Assembly: GCF_030718935.1 (NCBI RefSeq)
Contig: NZ_CP132194.1
Coordinates: forward strand, 1,426,001 to 1,490,000
Source: Psychrobacter sp. M13
GTDB lineage: Bacteria; Pseudomonadota; Gammaproteobacteria; Pseudomonadales; Moraxellaceae
Direction: 5' to 3'
Length of the DNA stretch: 64,000 nt
In this document: positions 39,182-47,085 of the stretch, in pieces
Layout: each line of letters opens with the position of its first letter
How positions within the stretch are numbered: position 1 is the stretch's first letter
The notes under the pieces: model-generated
What the model saw: the letters and a program-made list of their open reading frames with translations, nothing else
Told to the model about the DNA's origin: nothing
Databases searched by the model: none
Program-made: the position numbers and the translations under genes

Positions 39182-40156
39182 ATGCTATTTCATCCTCCCA
39201 AGAACCCTGTTGAGCTCAAAGTGCTCCATCTCAATAAAGCCCAAGAGCAACGCCGCGAAGATTTACTTGAGGCAACTCAAGGCAAGGTGGCATTGAAACA
39301 GTTCAAAAAAACGATGGCAAAAAAAGCCAAGCAAGCTCTAAAAGTCAAAAACAAACGTAAAAGTAAGAATGACAGCCAGCAAGTATTTGTACTGGATTTT
39401 GACGGTGATATAAAAGCCTCGGCGGTCAAGCATCTACGCGAAGAGATTAGCACCTTAATCAGCACGGCGGATGCAGGTGATGAAGTTATCATCCGTTTAG
39501 AGTCGCCAGGTGGCATCGTCCATGGTTACGGGCTGGCCGCCGCGCAGCTAGTACGTCTAAAAGAAGCGGGTCTAAAGCTGACGATATGTGTGGACAAAGT
39601 TGCAGCCAGTGGTGGTTATATGATGGCTTGCGTCGCGGACAAAATCGTCGCTGCACCGTTTGCAGTTATTGGTTCAATTGGTGTGGTATCTCAATTACCA
39701 AACTTCCATAAATGGCTCAAAAACCACGACGTTGATTATGAGCAATTTACCGCAGGCGACTATAAGCGCACCGTGACCGTATTTGGCGAAAACGATGACG
39801 AAGATCGGGCTAAGTATCAACAAGAGCTTGAGCAAACTCATGAGCTGTTTAAGCACTTCGTCAGCACTTATCGCTCTCAGCTTGATCTTGATAAAGTCGC
39901 CACGGGTGAGCATTGGTATGGTGAAGATGCGCTAAAATTAAAACTAGTGGATAAACTACAGACCTCTGATAGCTATATTTTAGAGCTAATGGCAGATAAT
40001 GAAGTCTATGCGCTGCATTCTCGTCAAAAACCAACCTTAGCCGAAAAATTAGGCTTAGCACAAGCGGCAGAGGCAACGCTTAATATAGCAGTAGATAAAC
40101 TGCCTGACGCCCTAGCGCGTTTGGACTTTAATAATCGATTCAATATTTTAAAGTAG
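39182..40156 (+). CDS. sohB: SohB-type S49 serine protease without membrane anchor
   Basis: S49-family peptidase of 324 aa closely related to SohB. RLESPGGIVHGYGLAAAQL, DKVAASGGYMMACVADKI (nucleophile Ser near residue 142), and FTAGDYKRT (catalytic Lys near 195) are all present, as is GEHWYGEDAL. E. coli SohB begins with a transmembrane helix of about 35 residues; this protein begins at the equivalent of residue 40 and its N-terminus is highly basic and soluble. An in-frame TAA at 39167-39169 rules out an upstream extension. It may be cytoplasmic or peripherally bound. Its stop codon is inside the first unit of a 15-bp array. Confidence 0.9.
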   Translation: MLFHPPKNPVELKVLHLNKAQEQRREDLLEATQGKVALKQFKKTMAKKAKQALKVKNKRKSKNDSQQVFVLDFDGDIKASAVKHLREEISTLISTADAGDEVIIRLESPGGIVHGYGLAAAQLVRLKEAGLKLTICVDKVAASGGYMMACVADKIVAAPFAVIGSIGVVSQLPNFHKWLKNHDVDYEQFTAGDYKRTVTVFGENDDEDRAKYQQELEQTHELFKHFVSTYRSQLDLDKVATGEHWYGEDALKLKLVDKLQTSDSYILELMADNEVYALHSRQKPTLAEKLGLAQAAEATLNIAVDKLPDALARLDFNNRFNILK

Positions 40157-40210
40157 CGTTGTTTACAGTAGCATTCATTAAAGTGGCACTTGTAAAAGTA
40201 GATTTATGCA
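40151..40210. repeat. Four 15-bp units starting at the sohB stop codon
   Basis: AAGTAGCGTTGTTTA (contains the stop TAG), CAGTAGCATTCATTA, AAGTGGCACTTGTAA and AAGTAGATTTATGCA share AGTRG at the same offset. Degenerate but in register. Confidence 0.65.
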
Positions 40211-40266
40211 GCAGTAATCCAATTTTTATTAAAGGCATTTGAAGGCAGCATCTGTTCTTATTTTGT

Positions 40267-40298
40267 AAAGGCGTGACCTAACTAGTCGCGCCTTTTTT
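40267..40298 (+). terminator. Terminator of sohB
   Basis: Stem AAAGGCGTGAC / GTCGCGCCTTT (one G-U pair), 7-nt loop, then TTTTTT-type run. Confidence 0.88.
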
Positions 40299-40441
40299 GC
40301 TGTTTATTAGTAGGTGCTATGTTATAAATAAGTCTGCAAAAATAGTAAACGCCTGTACACTATAAATCACATGATGCTTTTTTGCTATTGTGGTCTATAA
40401 AATAAAAAGTTAAGGCAAAAAACGATAATATAAGGATGTTA

Positions 40442-41698
40442 ATGATGTCTACTAGTGATTTGATGTTTACCACAAGCGCCCATGGTCAAGCAATGCATAG
40501 CCAAGTAAAAGAATTTATCGCCAATAAAATTGCGCCGATAGAAGCGCAGTTCTGGCAAGACTGTCATAAGCTCAATCCTGATGGAGACTGGAAAAAATGG
40601 CAGTGGCCAGCCGCTTATGAGAGCTTGCGTAAGGAGGCTCGTCAAGCAGGACTTTGGAACTTATTCTTGCCAGATGACACGCTTGGCGCAGGATTATCGG
40701 TTACGGACTATGCACCTATTGCCGAGCTAACAGGGCATAGTCTGCTTGCGCCGCATATCTTCAACTGCAATGCACCTGATAGTGGAAATATGGAGCTGTT
40801 ATGGCGTTATGGCAGTCCTGAGCAACAAGAAAAATGGCTCACGCCGTTGCTAGATGGTAAGACGCGGTCGGTATTCTGTATGACTGAGCCTGCTGTAGCC
40901 TCAAGCGATGCCACTAATATGGAAGCAACCGCTGTCATTGAGGGTGATGAGATCGTTATCAATGGTAGTAAATGGTGGTCATCAGGTCTCGGTGATCCAG
41001 CAGTCGATTTGCTCATCGTTATGGCACATACCCCAGATGAAGCCCAAGATCGTCATCATCAGCACTCGCAGGTGCTAGTACCTGTTAATACTCCTGGCGT
41101 CAAGATTGAGCGGATGCTCAAAGTATTCGGTGATTACGATGCCCCGCATGGACATGGTGAAGTCAGTTTTAATAATGTGCGAGTGCCAGTAACGAGCTTT
41201 ATCGGTGGTCCTGGTATGGGGTTTGAGATCGCACAAGGTCGCTTGGGGCCTGGTCGTATTCATCACTGTATGCGTTGTATCGGTGCAGCAGAGCAGGCCT
41301 TAGAGCTTGCCATTCATCGTGGTATGACTCGCAATGCCTTTGGCAAGCCTATACTACAATTGGGCGGCAATCTTGAGCGGATAGCGGAGGCGCGTATCAA
41401 GATTGATCAAGCGCGTCTTATGACTCTATATGCCGCGCAAAAGATGGATAGTCAAGGCACCAAAGCGGCATTAACTGAGATATCGGCTATTAAGGTTGTC
41501 GCGCCAACGGTACTACAAGAAGTCGTCGACATGGCGATTCAGATTCATGGCGGTATGGGAGTTTGTCAAGATACTATGTTGCCAGGCTTCTATGCGCAGG
41601 CTCGCGTGTTGCGTTTGGCAGACGGTCCTGATGAAGTTCACAAAACCATGATTGCCAAGCTAGAGCTTAAGCGTCAAGGGTTTAGCCGCAAGCGCTAA
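40442..41698 (+). CDS. Acyl-CoA dehydrogenase, ACAD10/11-like
   Basis: Flavin-dependent acyl-CoA dehydrogenase of 418 aa. CMTEPAVASSDATNMEATA and GSKWWSSGLGDPAVDL form the FAD/substrate site. The C-terminal RLADGPDEVHKTMIAKLEL puts an Asp (near residue 394) where MCAD-type enzymes have the catalytic Glu; this pattern belongs to the ACAD10/ACAD11 group, as does the N-terminal EAQFWQDCHKLNPDGDW region. ATG 40442 fits the TAAGG ribosome site best (40436 abuts it; 40445 possible). Next to an APH-like kinase, it probably acts like LvaC/ACAD11 on 4-phosphoacyl-CoA. A hairpin follows, so later genes may also have their own promoter. Confidence 0.9.
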   Translation: MMSTSDLMFTTSAHGQAMHSQVKEFIANKIAPIEAQFWQDCHKLNPDGDWKKWQWPAAYESLRKEARQAGLWNLFLPDDTLGAGLSVTDYAPIAELTGHSLLAPHIFNCNAPDSGNMELLWRYGSPEQQEKWLTPLLDGKTRSVFCMTEPAVASSDATNMEATAVIEGDEIVINGSKWWSSGLGDPAVDLLIVMAHTPDEAQDRHHQHSQVLVPVNTPGVKIERMLKVFGDYDAPHGHGEVSFNNVRVPVTSFIGGPGMGFEIAQGRLGPGRIHHCMRCIGAAEQALELAIHRGMTRNAFGKPILQLGGNLERIAEARIKIDQARLMTLYAAQKMDSQGTKAALTEISAIKVVAPTVLQEVVDMAIQIHGGMGVCQDTMLPGFYAQARVLRLADGPDEVHKTMIAKLELKRQGFSRKR

Positions 41699-41740
41699 CG
41701 GTTAGCAGTATCAAAGCTAGTAATACTGAGGCACCTAATG

Positions 41741-41785
41741 CTCTATAGACTATCCAAGCTTAGCGGCTGGATAGTTTTTATAGAG
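41741..41785 (+). terminator. Terminator-like hairpin after the ACAD gene
   Basis: Inner stem ACTATCCA/TGGATAGT (41749-41756, 41768-41775) and outer CTCTATA/TATAGAG with TTTTTA between. It may separate or attenuate expression of the next gene. Confidence 0.7.
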
Positions 41786-41867
41786 TTTGTCACTGAATAA
41801 GCATTGACTATTGATAAACATAAACTATTGAAAAACGTAAAATCAAACCTACGATAAGGATTATCAG

Positions 41868-43175
41868 ATGGCAGACAATAACAACAATAGAGATGAAGAA
41901 GTCTTAGATAAAGGTGATGACGTTCGTGAAGGCGAAGAGCTTGATGGAGAGGCTGTTAGCGTATGGCTGCGAGGTCAGGGTCTTGATGTTAAAGGCGATC
42001 CCATTATCACGCAATTCGCAGGAGGCGCATCAAACTGGACTTATCGTCTGCAATACAATATCCTCAATAAAGACAATAGCCTCAATGAAAACAATAGCCC
42101 TGATAAAAACCAAGATTTAATTCTACGTCGCCCGCCCAAAGGCACCAAAGCCAAATCGGCTCATGATATGGTACGTGAGTACACCGTGCAGCAAGCGCTG
42201 GCAGGTGTCTATCCTTACGTACCAAAAACGCTTGCGCTGTGCACCGATGAGACAGTTATTGGCGCAGACTTTTATGTCATGGAGCGCTTAGAGGGAATTA
42301 TTCCGCGTGCTAATTTACCCAAATCGCTTGATTTGGATTCGACTCAAATCCGCAAACTGTGTACCAATGTCATTGATGCCCTAATTGAGCTGCATCAAGT
42401 AGACTATCAACACCATCCCGATCTAGTAGCGCTAGGTCGCGGGGCAGGATATTGCGAGCGGCAGGTGACAGGCTGGGACAAGCGTTATGTCAAAGCTAAG
42501 ACCCCAAATACCCCGAGCTTTGCGCTCGTTAGACAGTGGCTCAACAACCATATTCCTAAAGACAGTAAAACTTGTATCATTCATAATGATTGGCGTTTTG
42601 ATAATGTGGTTTTAGACCCTAATGATCCCACCCAAGTGATCGGGGTGCTCGATTGGGAAATGGCAACCTTAGGTGATCCGCTAATGGATTTAGGGAGCGC
42701 ATTGGCCTATTGGATCGAAGCGGATGACAATGCGATCATGCAACAAGCGCGTCGTCAGCCCACGCATCTAGAGGGCATGATGACTCGCGATGAAGTGGTT
42801 GAGTATTACCTCTCTAAGTCAGGACTCAAGCTCGATAATTGGGCTTTTTATGAAGTGTTTGGTCTGTTTCGCCTAGCAGGTATTATTCAGCAGATTTATT
42901 ATCGCTATTATAATAAACAAACCAGTAACCCCGCCTTTAAGAACTTTTGGATTATCAATCACGTCCTCCATGCAAAATGCTTGAAGCTCATCGCCAAGCA
43001 TGAGGGCGAAGCTATGTTTATGAGCTATGTGCAGCCGCACCTGCAAGATCGAGGCATAGATGCTGCTACTATTAAGCAACTACCAAGTCCATTACAAGCG
43101 GTGATAAAAAGCGTATTACCTAAAGCTTATTTTAAGCAAGAGATCGATGATGATTCAAAAAACACGGATGAATAA
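41868..43175 (+). CDS. APH-like phosphotransferase (LvaA/ACAD10-11 kinase type)
   Basis: Aminoglycoside-phosphotransferase-fold kinase of 435 aa. FAGGASNWTYRL is the glycine-rich loop, IIHNDWRFDNVVL the catalytic HxD..N motif (here HNDWRFDN), and GVLDWEMATLGDPLMDLG the metal-binding DxE/D motif. These match the kinase half of human ACAD10/ACAD11 and bacterial LvaA, which phosphorylates 4-hydroxyacyl-CoA. The N-terminal 30 residues are acidic and disordered, and a loop after RLQYN is expanded by 18-bp tandem units (42063-42116). It has its own AAGGATT ribosome site and sits between the dehydrogenase and phosphatase genes. Confidence 0.9.
   Translation: MADNNNNRDEEVLDKGDDVREGEELDGEAVSVWLRGQGLDVKGDPIITQFAGGASNWTYRLQYNILNKDNSLNENNSPDKNQDLILRRPPKGTKAKSAHDMVREYTVQQALAGVYPYVPKTLALCTDETVIGADFYVMERLEGIIPRANLPKSLDLDSTQIRKLCTNVIDALIELHQVDYQHHPDLVALGRGAGYCERQVTGWDKRYVKAKTPNTPSFALVRQWLNNHIPKDSKTCIIHNDWRFDNVVLDPNDPTQVIGVLDWEMATLGDPLMDLGSALAYWIEADDNAIMQQARRQPTHLEGMMTRDEVVEYYLSKSGLKLDNWAFYEVFGLFRLAGIIQQIYYRYYNKQTSNPAFKNFWIINHVLHAKCLKLIAKHEGEAMFMSYVQPHLQDRGIDAATIKQLPSPLQAVIKSVLPKAYFKQEIDDDSKNTDE
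42063..42116 (+). repeat. In-frame 18-bp units in the APH-like kinase
   Basis: CTCAATAAAGACAATAGC, CTCAATGAAAACAATAGC and a diverged third encode LNKDNS-LNENNS-PDKNQD in a surface loop. Confidence 0.8.
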
Positions 43176-43237
43176 CGGCGCTTACTTCTCTCAAATTGAG
43201 CCAGTAGTAACTATATAAATATAATAGGCCACTCTTT

Positions 43238-44008
43238 ATGATAACCCTTCTGTTAGCTCGTCATGGACAAGCCTCCTTTGGACAAGAAAACTACGACCAA
43301 CTCTCAGAGCTTGGAGTAGTACAGGCTAAGAGATTAGGTGAGCATTATGGCAGTACCCAGCGCCGTATCGATGCGATATTTAGTGGCAGCTTAGTACGGC
43401 AACGTGATTCAGCTGAGCACTTTTATCAAGCTTATCGGTCAGTCTCAAATCATGATTTAGGTATAAAGCCTATTTTTGATAAGAGCAATCCTGAGAGCTG
43501 TGTTTTGCCTATTTTTAACGAATTCAATCATGAAGATGTCTTTGTAAAATCCAATCCTACCTTATCTACGCAAGCTCAGATCGCAGCTGAGCTTAATCGT
43601 AACAATCAGCCTATTTCCCGCTTAGGTGAGCTGTTTGGTCAAGCTATGCAGCGCTGGCATGCAGGCGAGCATGATGATGAGTATCTTGAGAGCTGGCCGC
43701 AGTTTAGTGCGCGGGCCGTGCAAGGGCTAGAGGAGCTACGCAACCAAGTTGACGCTAGGCACAATCTAAATGCAGATAGCCTAGACGCAGACAGTACGGT
43801 GCTAGTATTTACCTCAGGTGGTGTCATCGCTGCTATCACTGCGCATTTATTGAAGCAAAGCAGTGCAACCGCTTATCAATTGACCCAAAGTTCAGTCAAT
43901 ACGGGCGTCACTAGCATTATTGTTCAACAGCAAAAGTTGCAGCTGCTCTCTTATAATGAGCACAGTCATCTGTTTAGCAAAGGCAAAAGTCTAATAACGA
44001 AGCACTAA
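43238..44008 (+). CDS. Histidine phosphatase family protein
   Basis: Histidine phosphatase (256 aa) of the phosphoglycerate mutase-like superfamily. LLLARHGQASFG carries the catalytic RHG, and VLVFTSGGVIAAITAHLL the second histidine-bearing region is replaced by a Gly/Ser-rich SGG at the usual HGG site, so catalytic activity is slightly uncertain. It follows the APH-like kinase by 62 bp and precedes the SDR. A phosphatase beside a kinase and an ACAD suggests removal of phosphate from an intermediate or from a stray product. Its final residues and stop codon lie in a 14-bp repeat array. Confidence 0.85.
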   Translation: MITLLLARHGQASFGQENYDQLSELGVVQAKRLGEHYGSTQRRIDAIFSGSLVRQRDSAEHFYQAYRSVSNHDLGIKPIFDKSNPESCVLPIFNEFNHEDVFVKSNPTLSTQAQIAAELNRNNQPISRLGELFGQAMQRWHAGEHDDEYLESWPQFSARAVQGLEELRNQVDARHNLNADSLDADSTVLVFTSGGVIAAITAHLLKQSSATAYQLTQSSVNTGVTSIIVQQQKLQLLSYNEHSHLFSKGKSLITKH

Positions 44009-44047
44009 TAACGAAGCTTAAGTAACGAAGCACTAATAACTAAATGC
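43992..44047. repeat. Four 14-bp units spanning the phosphatase stop codon
   Basis: TAATAACGAAGCAC (coding for the last residues), TAATAACGAAGCTT (starts with the stop codon), AAGTAACGAAGCAC and TAATAACTAAATGC are head-to-tail. Confidence 0.88.
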
Positions 44048-44232
44048 TAATTAATGATCTAATAAGAATAGTCTTTGAGATAGTAATGAATTAAAGGTTA
44101 ATTAACAGCTCCTACATAATTGTTATGCATAAGGAGAGTAATAACCCTTATAATAGCGACTTTAACTCGACAATTTTGGAATCAAAAGTCAAGCTTATTA
44201 TCTTATATCTATAGACATCGAGAGGACTGTTT

Positions 44233-45102
44233 ATGCAGCATAAATTATTTAATTTAGTGACCCAAACCGCTAAGCAAAGCAAAGATCAAGCTTATAGTGC
44301 TATTCAGCCTGCACGTTATCTAAAGGCGCGAAACAAAAAACAGGTCGGTCAAGACAAAACGGTTTTGATCACAGGTGCCAGCTCAGGTCTAGGTGAGGAG
44401 ATGGCACGACTATTCGCTAAACTTGGCTATAATCTGGCAATTTGTGCGCGGCGTACGGATCGCTTAGAGCAGCTCACAATCGAGCTGACAGACAGTTATC
44501 CTACTATCCGGGTGGAATATAAAGCCTTAGATGTTAGTGATTACGATGCTATATTTAAAGTATTTAATGCCTTCAAAGCGGACTTTGGGCAAATTGATCG
44601 CATAATTGTCAACGCAGGCGTTGGTGAGAGTCGCCGTATCGGTAAAGGTCGGTTTGAGACCAATCGCCGCACCGCTGAGATTAATTTTGTGTCAGCGTTA
44701 GCACAGTGTGAAGCAGGTATGCAGATATTCCGCGCGCAAAATAGTGGGCATCTGGTAGTAATATCGAGCATGTCAGCCATGCGCGGCTTGCCTAAACACA
44801 TGACCACTTATGGCGCTACTAAAGCAGGTTTAGCGCATTTAGCTGAGGGTATCCGTGCGGATATGTTGCTTACTAACTTGCCGATTAAAGTATCAACTAT
44901 CTATCCAGGTTATATCCGTACTGAGATCAATACGAATGCTAAGCCGTTACCATTCGAAGTAGATGTCGATACGGGCACCAAAGCGATTGTTGCTGCGATC
45001 GAAGCTGAGGTTGATGAAGCTTGCGTACCAAGCTTGCCGTGGTCGATAGTCGGTCAAGCAATGAAGCATTTACCTTTGAGTGTAGTCAATAAGATCAGTT
45101 AA
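44233..45102 (+). CDS. Short-chain dehydrogenase/reductase
   Basis: SDR oxidoreductase of 289 aa. TVLITGASSGLGEEMARLF is the NAD(P)-binding TGxxxGxG, VNAGVG the NAG motif, SSMSA the active Ser, and YGATKAGLA the YxxxK. The N-terminal 40 residues before the Rossmann fold are unusual and basic. As the fourth gene of the ACAD/kinase/phosphatase set it is a candidate for the LvaD-like 3-hydroxyacyl-CoA oxidation step or for a related carbonyl reduction. A 224-bp spacer separates it from the phosphatase gene, so it may have its own promoter. Confidence 0.88.
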   Translation: MQHKLFNLVTQTAKQSKDQAYSAIQPARYLKARNKKQVGQDKTVLITGASSGLGEEMARLFAKLGYNLAICARRTDRLEQLTIELTDSYPTIRVEYKALDVSDYDAIFKVFNAFKADFGQIDRIIVNAGVGESRRIGKGRFETNRRTAEINFVSALAQCEAGMQIFRAQNSGHLVVISSMSAMRGLPKHMTTYGATKAGLAHLAEGIRADMLLTNLPIKVSTIYPGYIRTEINTNAKPLPFEVDVDTGTKAIVAAIEAEVDEACVPSLPWSIVGQAMKHLPLSVVNKIS

Positions 45103-45158
45103 TTTGATGAGACTCTTATTAACCCGTATTTGTCAGTTAAAATTTATCAAACAATATA

Positions 45159-45192
45159 AAGCCCTTTAAACTAATCATAGCTTAAAGGGCTT
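45159..45192. terminator. Bidirectional terminator SDR / thioesterase
   Basis: Perfect 11-bp stem AAGCCCTTTAA / TTAAAGGGCTT with a 12-nt loop between convergent genes. Confidence 0.8.
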
Positions 45193-45273
45193 ATTCAATA
45201 ATTTTATAGTGCTTTTGGCAATGTTGCTCCAAGCTAATGCTGATAGCTGATAAAATAAAAATGGCTATCAGCA

Positions 45274-45888
45274 TTATTTATTAGCATGATTGGCAATCGC
45301 TTGTGTAATCATAGCGTGCAGCTTTGATGGTACGCGAATCGGTCTAATTGGAGCAACATTTGTCATAGTGGCGGGAGAATCTACTATTTTCTCTGATTCA
45401 TGACTAGAATTGGAGGTTTCAGGCTGCACTTGGTTTTGTACGCAAGCGATCACGATTCTAGCACTGCTGAGTAGTGTATCAGCTGGATTAATGGCAACCG
45501 CTAACTCTGCGTTTTTAGCCTTGCGATGAATGCTTTGATAAAAGATAATGCTGGCAGGTTTTAGCTCCACTTTATCGATACGTGTTTCAATGATCTCATC
45601 GAGTAAGATTGCTTTACGATAATTTAATTCGGCCTGAGAGACGACAAAGTGCTGCACTTGACCATTATCCGCTTGCAGGAAATAACCATTGAGTCCAATT
45701 TTCGTAAACCAATCACGGCGAGCATTCTCAAAAAACACTAAATGATTTGCATGGTAGACTATGCCGCCTGCATCAGTATGATTGATATAGATGTGATATT
45801 CTGTTGCAAATAGAGGCGTAGTTACGCTAGCGACTGTATCGCTACTTGCATTGTTACTGGTATCATTGTTTGTATGGTTAGAGATCAT
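45274..45888 (-). CDS. YbgC/FadM-type acyl-CoA thioesterase
   Basis: Hotdog-fold thioesterase of the YbgC type. HTDAGGIVYHANHLVFFENARRDW has the catalytic Asp and conserved Tyr-His, and NYRKAILLDEIIETRIDKV follows. ATG 45888 gives 204 aa; longer readings begin at an ATT codon and are rejected. Core domain is residues about 25-150. A disordered tail of about 50 residues follows, ending in a basic helix. N-terminal NNDTS-NNASS-DTVAS comes from three 15-bp units. No tol-pal gene is near, so a link to Tol-Pal is not supported. Confidence 0.85.
   Translation of the reverse strand: MISNHTNNDTSNNASSDTVASVTTPLFATEYHIYINHTDAGGIVYHANHLVFFENARRDWFTKIGLNGYFLQADNGQVQHFVVSQAELNYRKAILLDEIIETRIDKVELKPASIIFYQSIHRKAKNAELAVAINPADTLLSSARIVIACVQNQVQPETSNSSHESEKIVDSPATMTNVAPIRPIRVPSKLHAMITQAIANHANK
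45826..45870 (-). repeat. Three in-frame 15-bp units near the thioesterase start
   Basis: On the minus strand AACAATGATACCAGT, AACAATGCAAGTAGC, GATACAGTCGCTAGC, beginning six codons after the ATG. Confidence 0.6.
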
Positions 45889-46164
45889 ATCATTGCCTGA
45901 TAAATTTTTAGTGTTTGTAAGTCGTTTATAACGGTTCAAGATGCTGATTAAACTTAGCGTTTGTAGAATAGCTACTTTAGCGTAACGGTCAAAGTTGAGC
46001 AATACTTAGACCATTTTAGGTCTGTTATTGTAGGTTAGTAAAGAACCCGTCTCAGTTCAAGACATCAGCTCAATACGTCATCTCAACACGTCCTAAAGAG
46101 CGTCAACAAGGTTGTAGATATATCTTGTAATAGATCCAACCCTCAAATAATAATAGGTTAAACA

Positions 46165-46986
46165 ATGGCTTGTTTTGTTAGTTTTAATATCAATGGTATT
46201 CGCGCCCGTCAGCATCAGCTGGAAGCCGTACGTGACATAATCGATCCCGATGTCATGGGTCTACAAGAAACCAAAGTCCATGATGATCAGTTTCCACTCA
46301 GCGATGTCGAATCACTAGGATATCACGTGGAATACTTTGGTCAAAAAGCGCATTATGGGGTAGCACTGGTATCAAAGATTGCACCGATATTTGTACAAAA
46401 AGGCTTTCCTGGTGAAGACGCGGAGGCGCAAAAACGCTTTATTCATGCGCGTTACTTATTAGGTGGTCGTGAAATTGATGTGCTTAATGGTTATTTTCCA
46501 CAAGGTGAAAGCCAAGACCATCCCACTAAATATCCTATGAAACGTGCTTATTATGCTGATTTAATGACTTATATCGATACTCTCAAAGCTGAGGGGCGCT
46601 CATTGATTGTTATGGGTGATATGAATATTGCGCCAGAGGACATCGATATCGGTATAGGGGAGGCCAATGCCAAGCGCTGGCTCAAAAATGGTAAGACCTC
46701 GTTCTTGCCAGAGGAGCGCGAATGGTACGAGGCGCTGATGTCACGCGATCTTATTGATACTTATCGTCAGCATTATCCTGATAGTCAGGAGTTGTATAGC
46801 TGGTTTGACTATCGCAGTCGCGGCTTCAACGATGAGCCTAAGCGCGGCATGCGTATTGATCATATCTTATGTACGCCCGATCTAACGGATTACTGTGTTG
46901 ACGCAGGTATCAGCTACGAGCTACGCGCTATGGAAAAGCCTTCTGATCATGCACCGATTTGGTCAACTTTCGATTTAAGCAAGTAA
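46165..46986 (+). CDS. xthA: Exodeoxyribonuclease III (AP endonuclease)
   Basis: ExoIII-family enzyme (273 aa), which cuts DNA at abasic sites in base excision repair and has 3'-5' exonuclease activity. [26 protein letters not shown] (catalytic Glu), [13 protein letters not shown] (Asp/Asn) and [10 protein letters not shown] (Asp-His) are the family's catalytic set. It is a single gene with its own promoter region. The closest match is the ExoIII/XthA branch; E. coli XthA is 268 aa. Confidence 0.96.
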   Translation: MACFVSFNINGIRARQHQLEAVRDIIDPDVMGLQETKVHDDQFPLSDVESLGYHVEYFGQKAHYGVALVSKIAPIFVQKGFPGEDAEAQKRFIHARYLLGGREIDVLNGYFPQGESQDHPTKYPMKRAYYADLMTYIDTLKAEGRSLIVMGDMNIAPEDIDIGIGEANAKRWLKNGKTSFLPEEREWYEALMSRDLIDTYRQHYPDSQELYSWFDYRSRGFNDEPKRGMRIDHILCTPDLTDYCVDAGISYELRAMEKPSDHAPIWSTFDLSK

Positions 46987-47085
46987 CTGCTTGAGTGTTT
47001 TAACCATTGAATAATAAAATGGTAAAAATATAGGCTTTTTAAAACAGAGTTTTTGAATATCTATAACCATAAATAAGGACTCATT

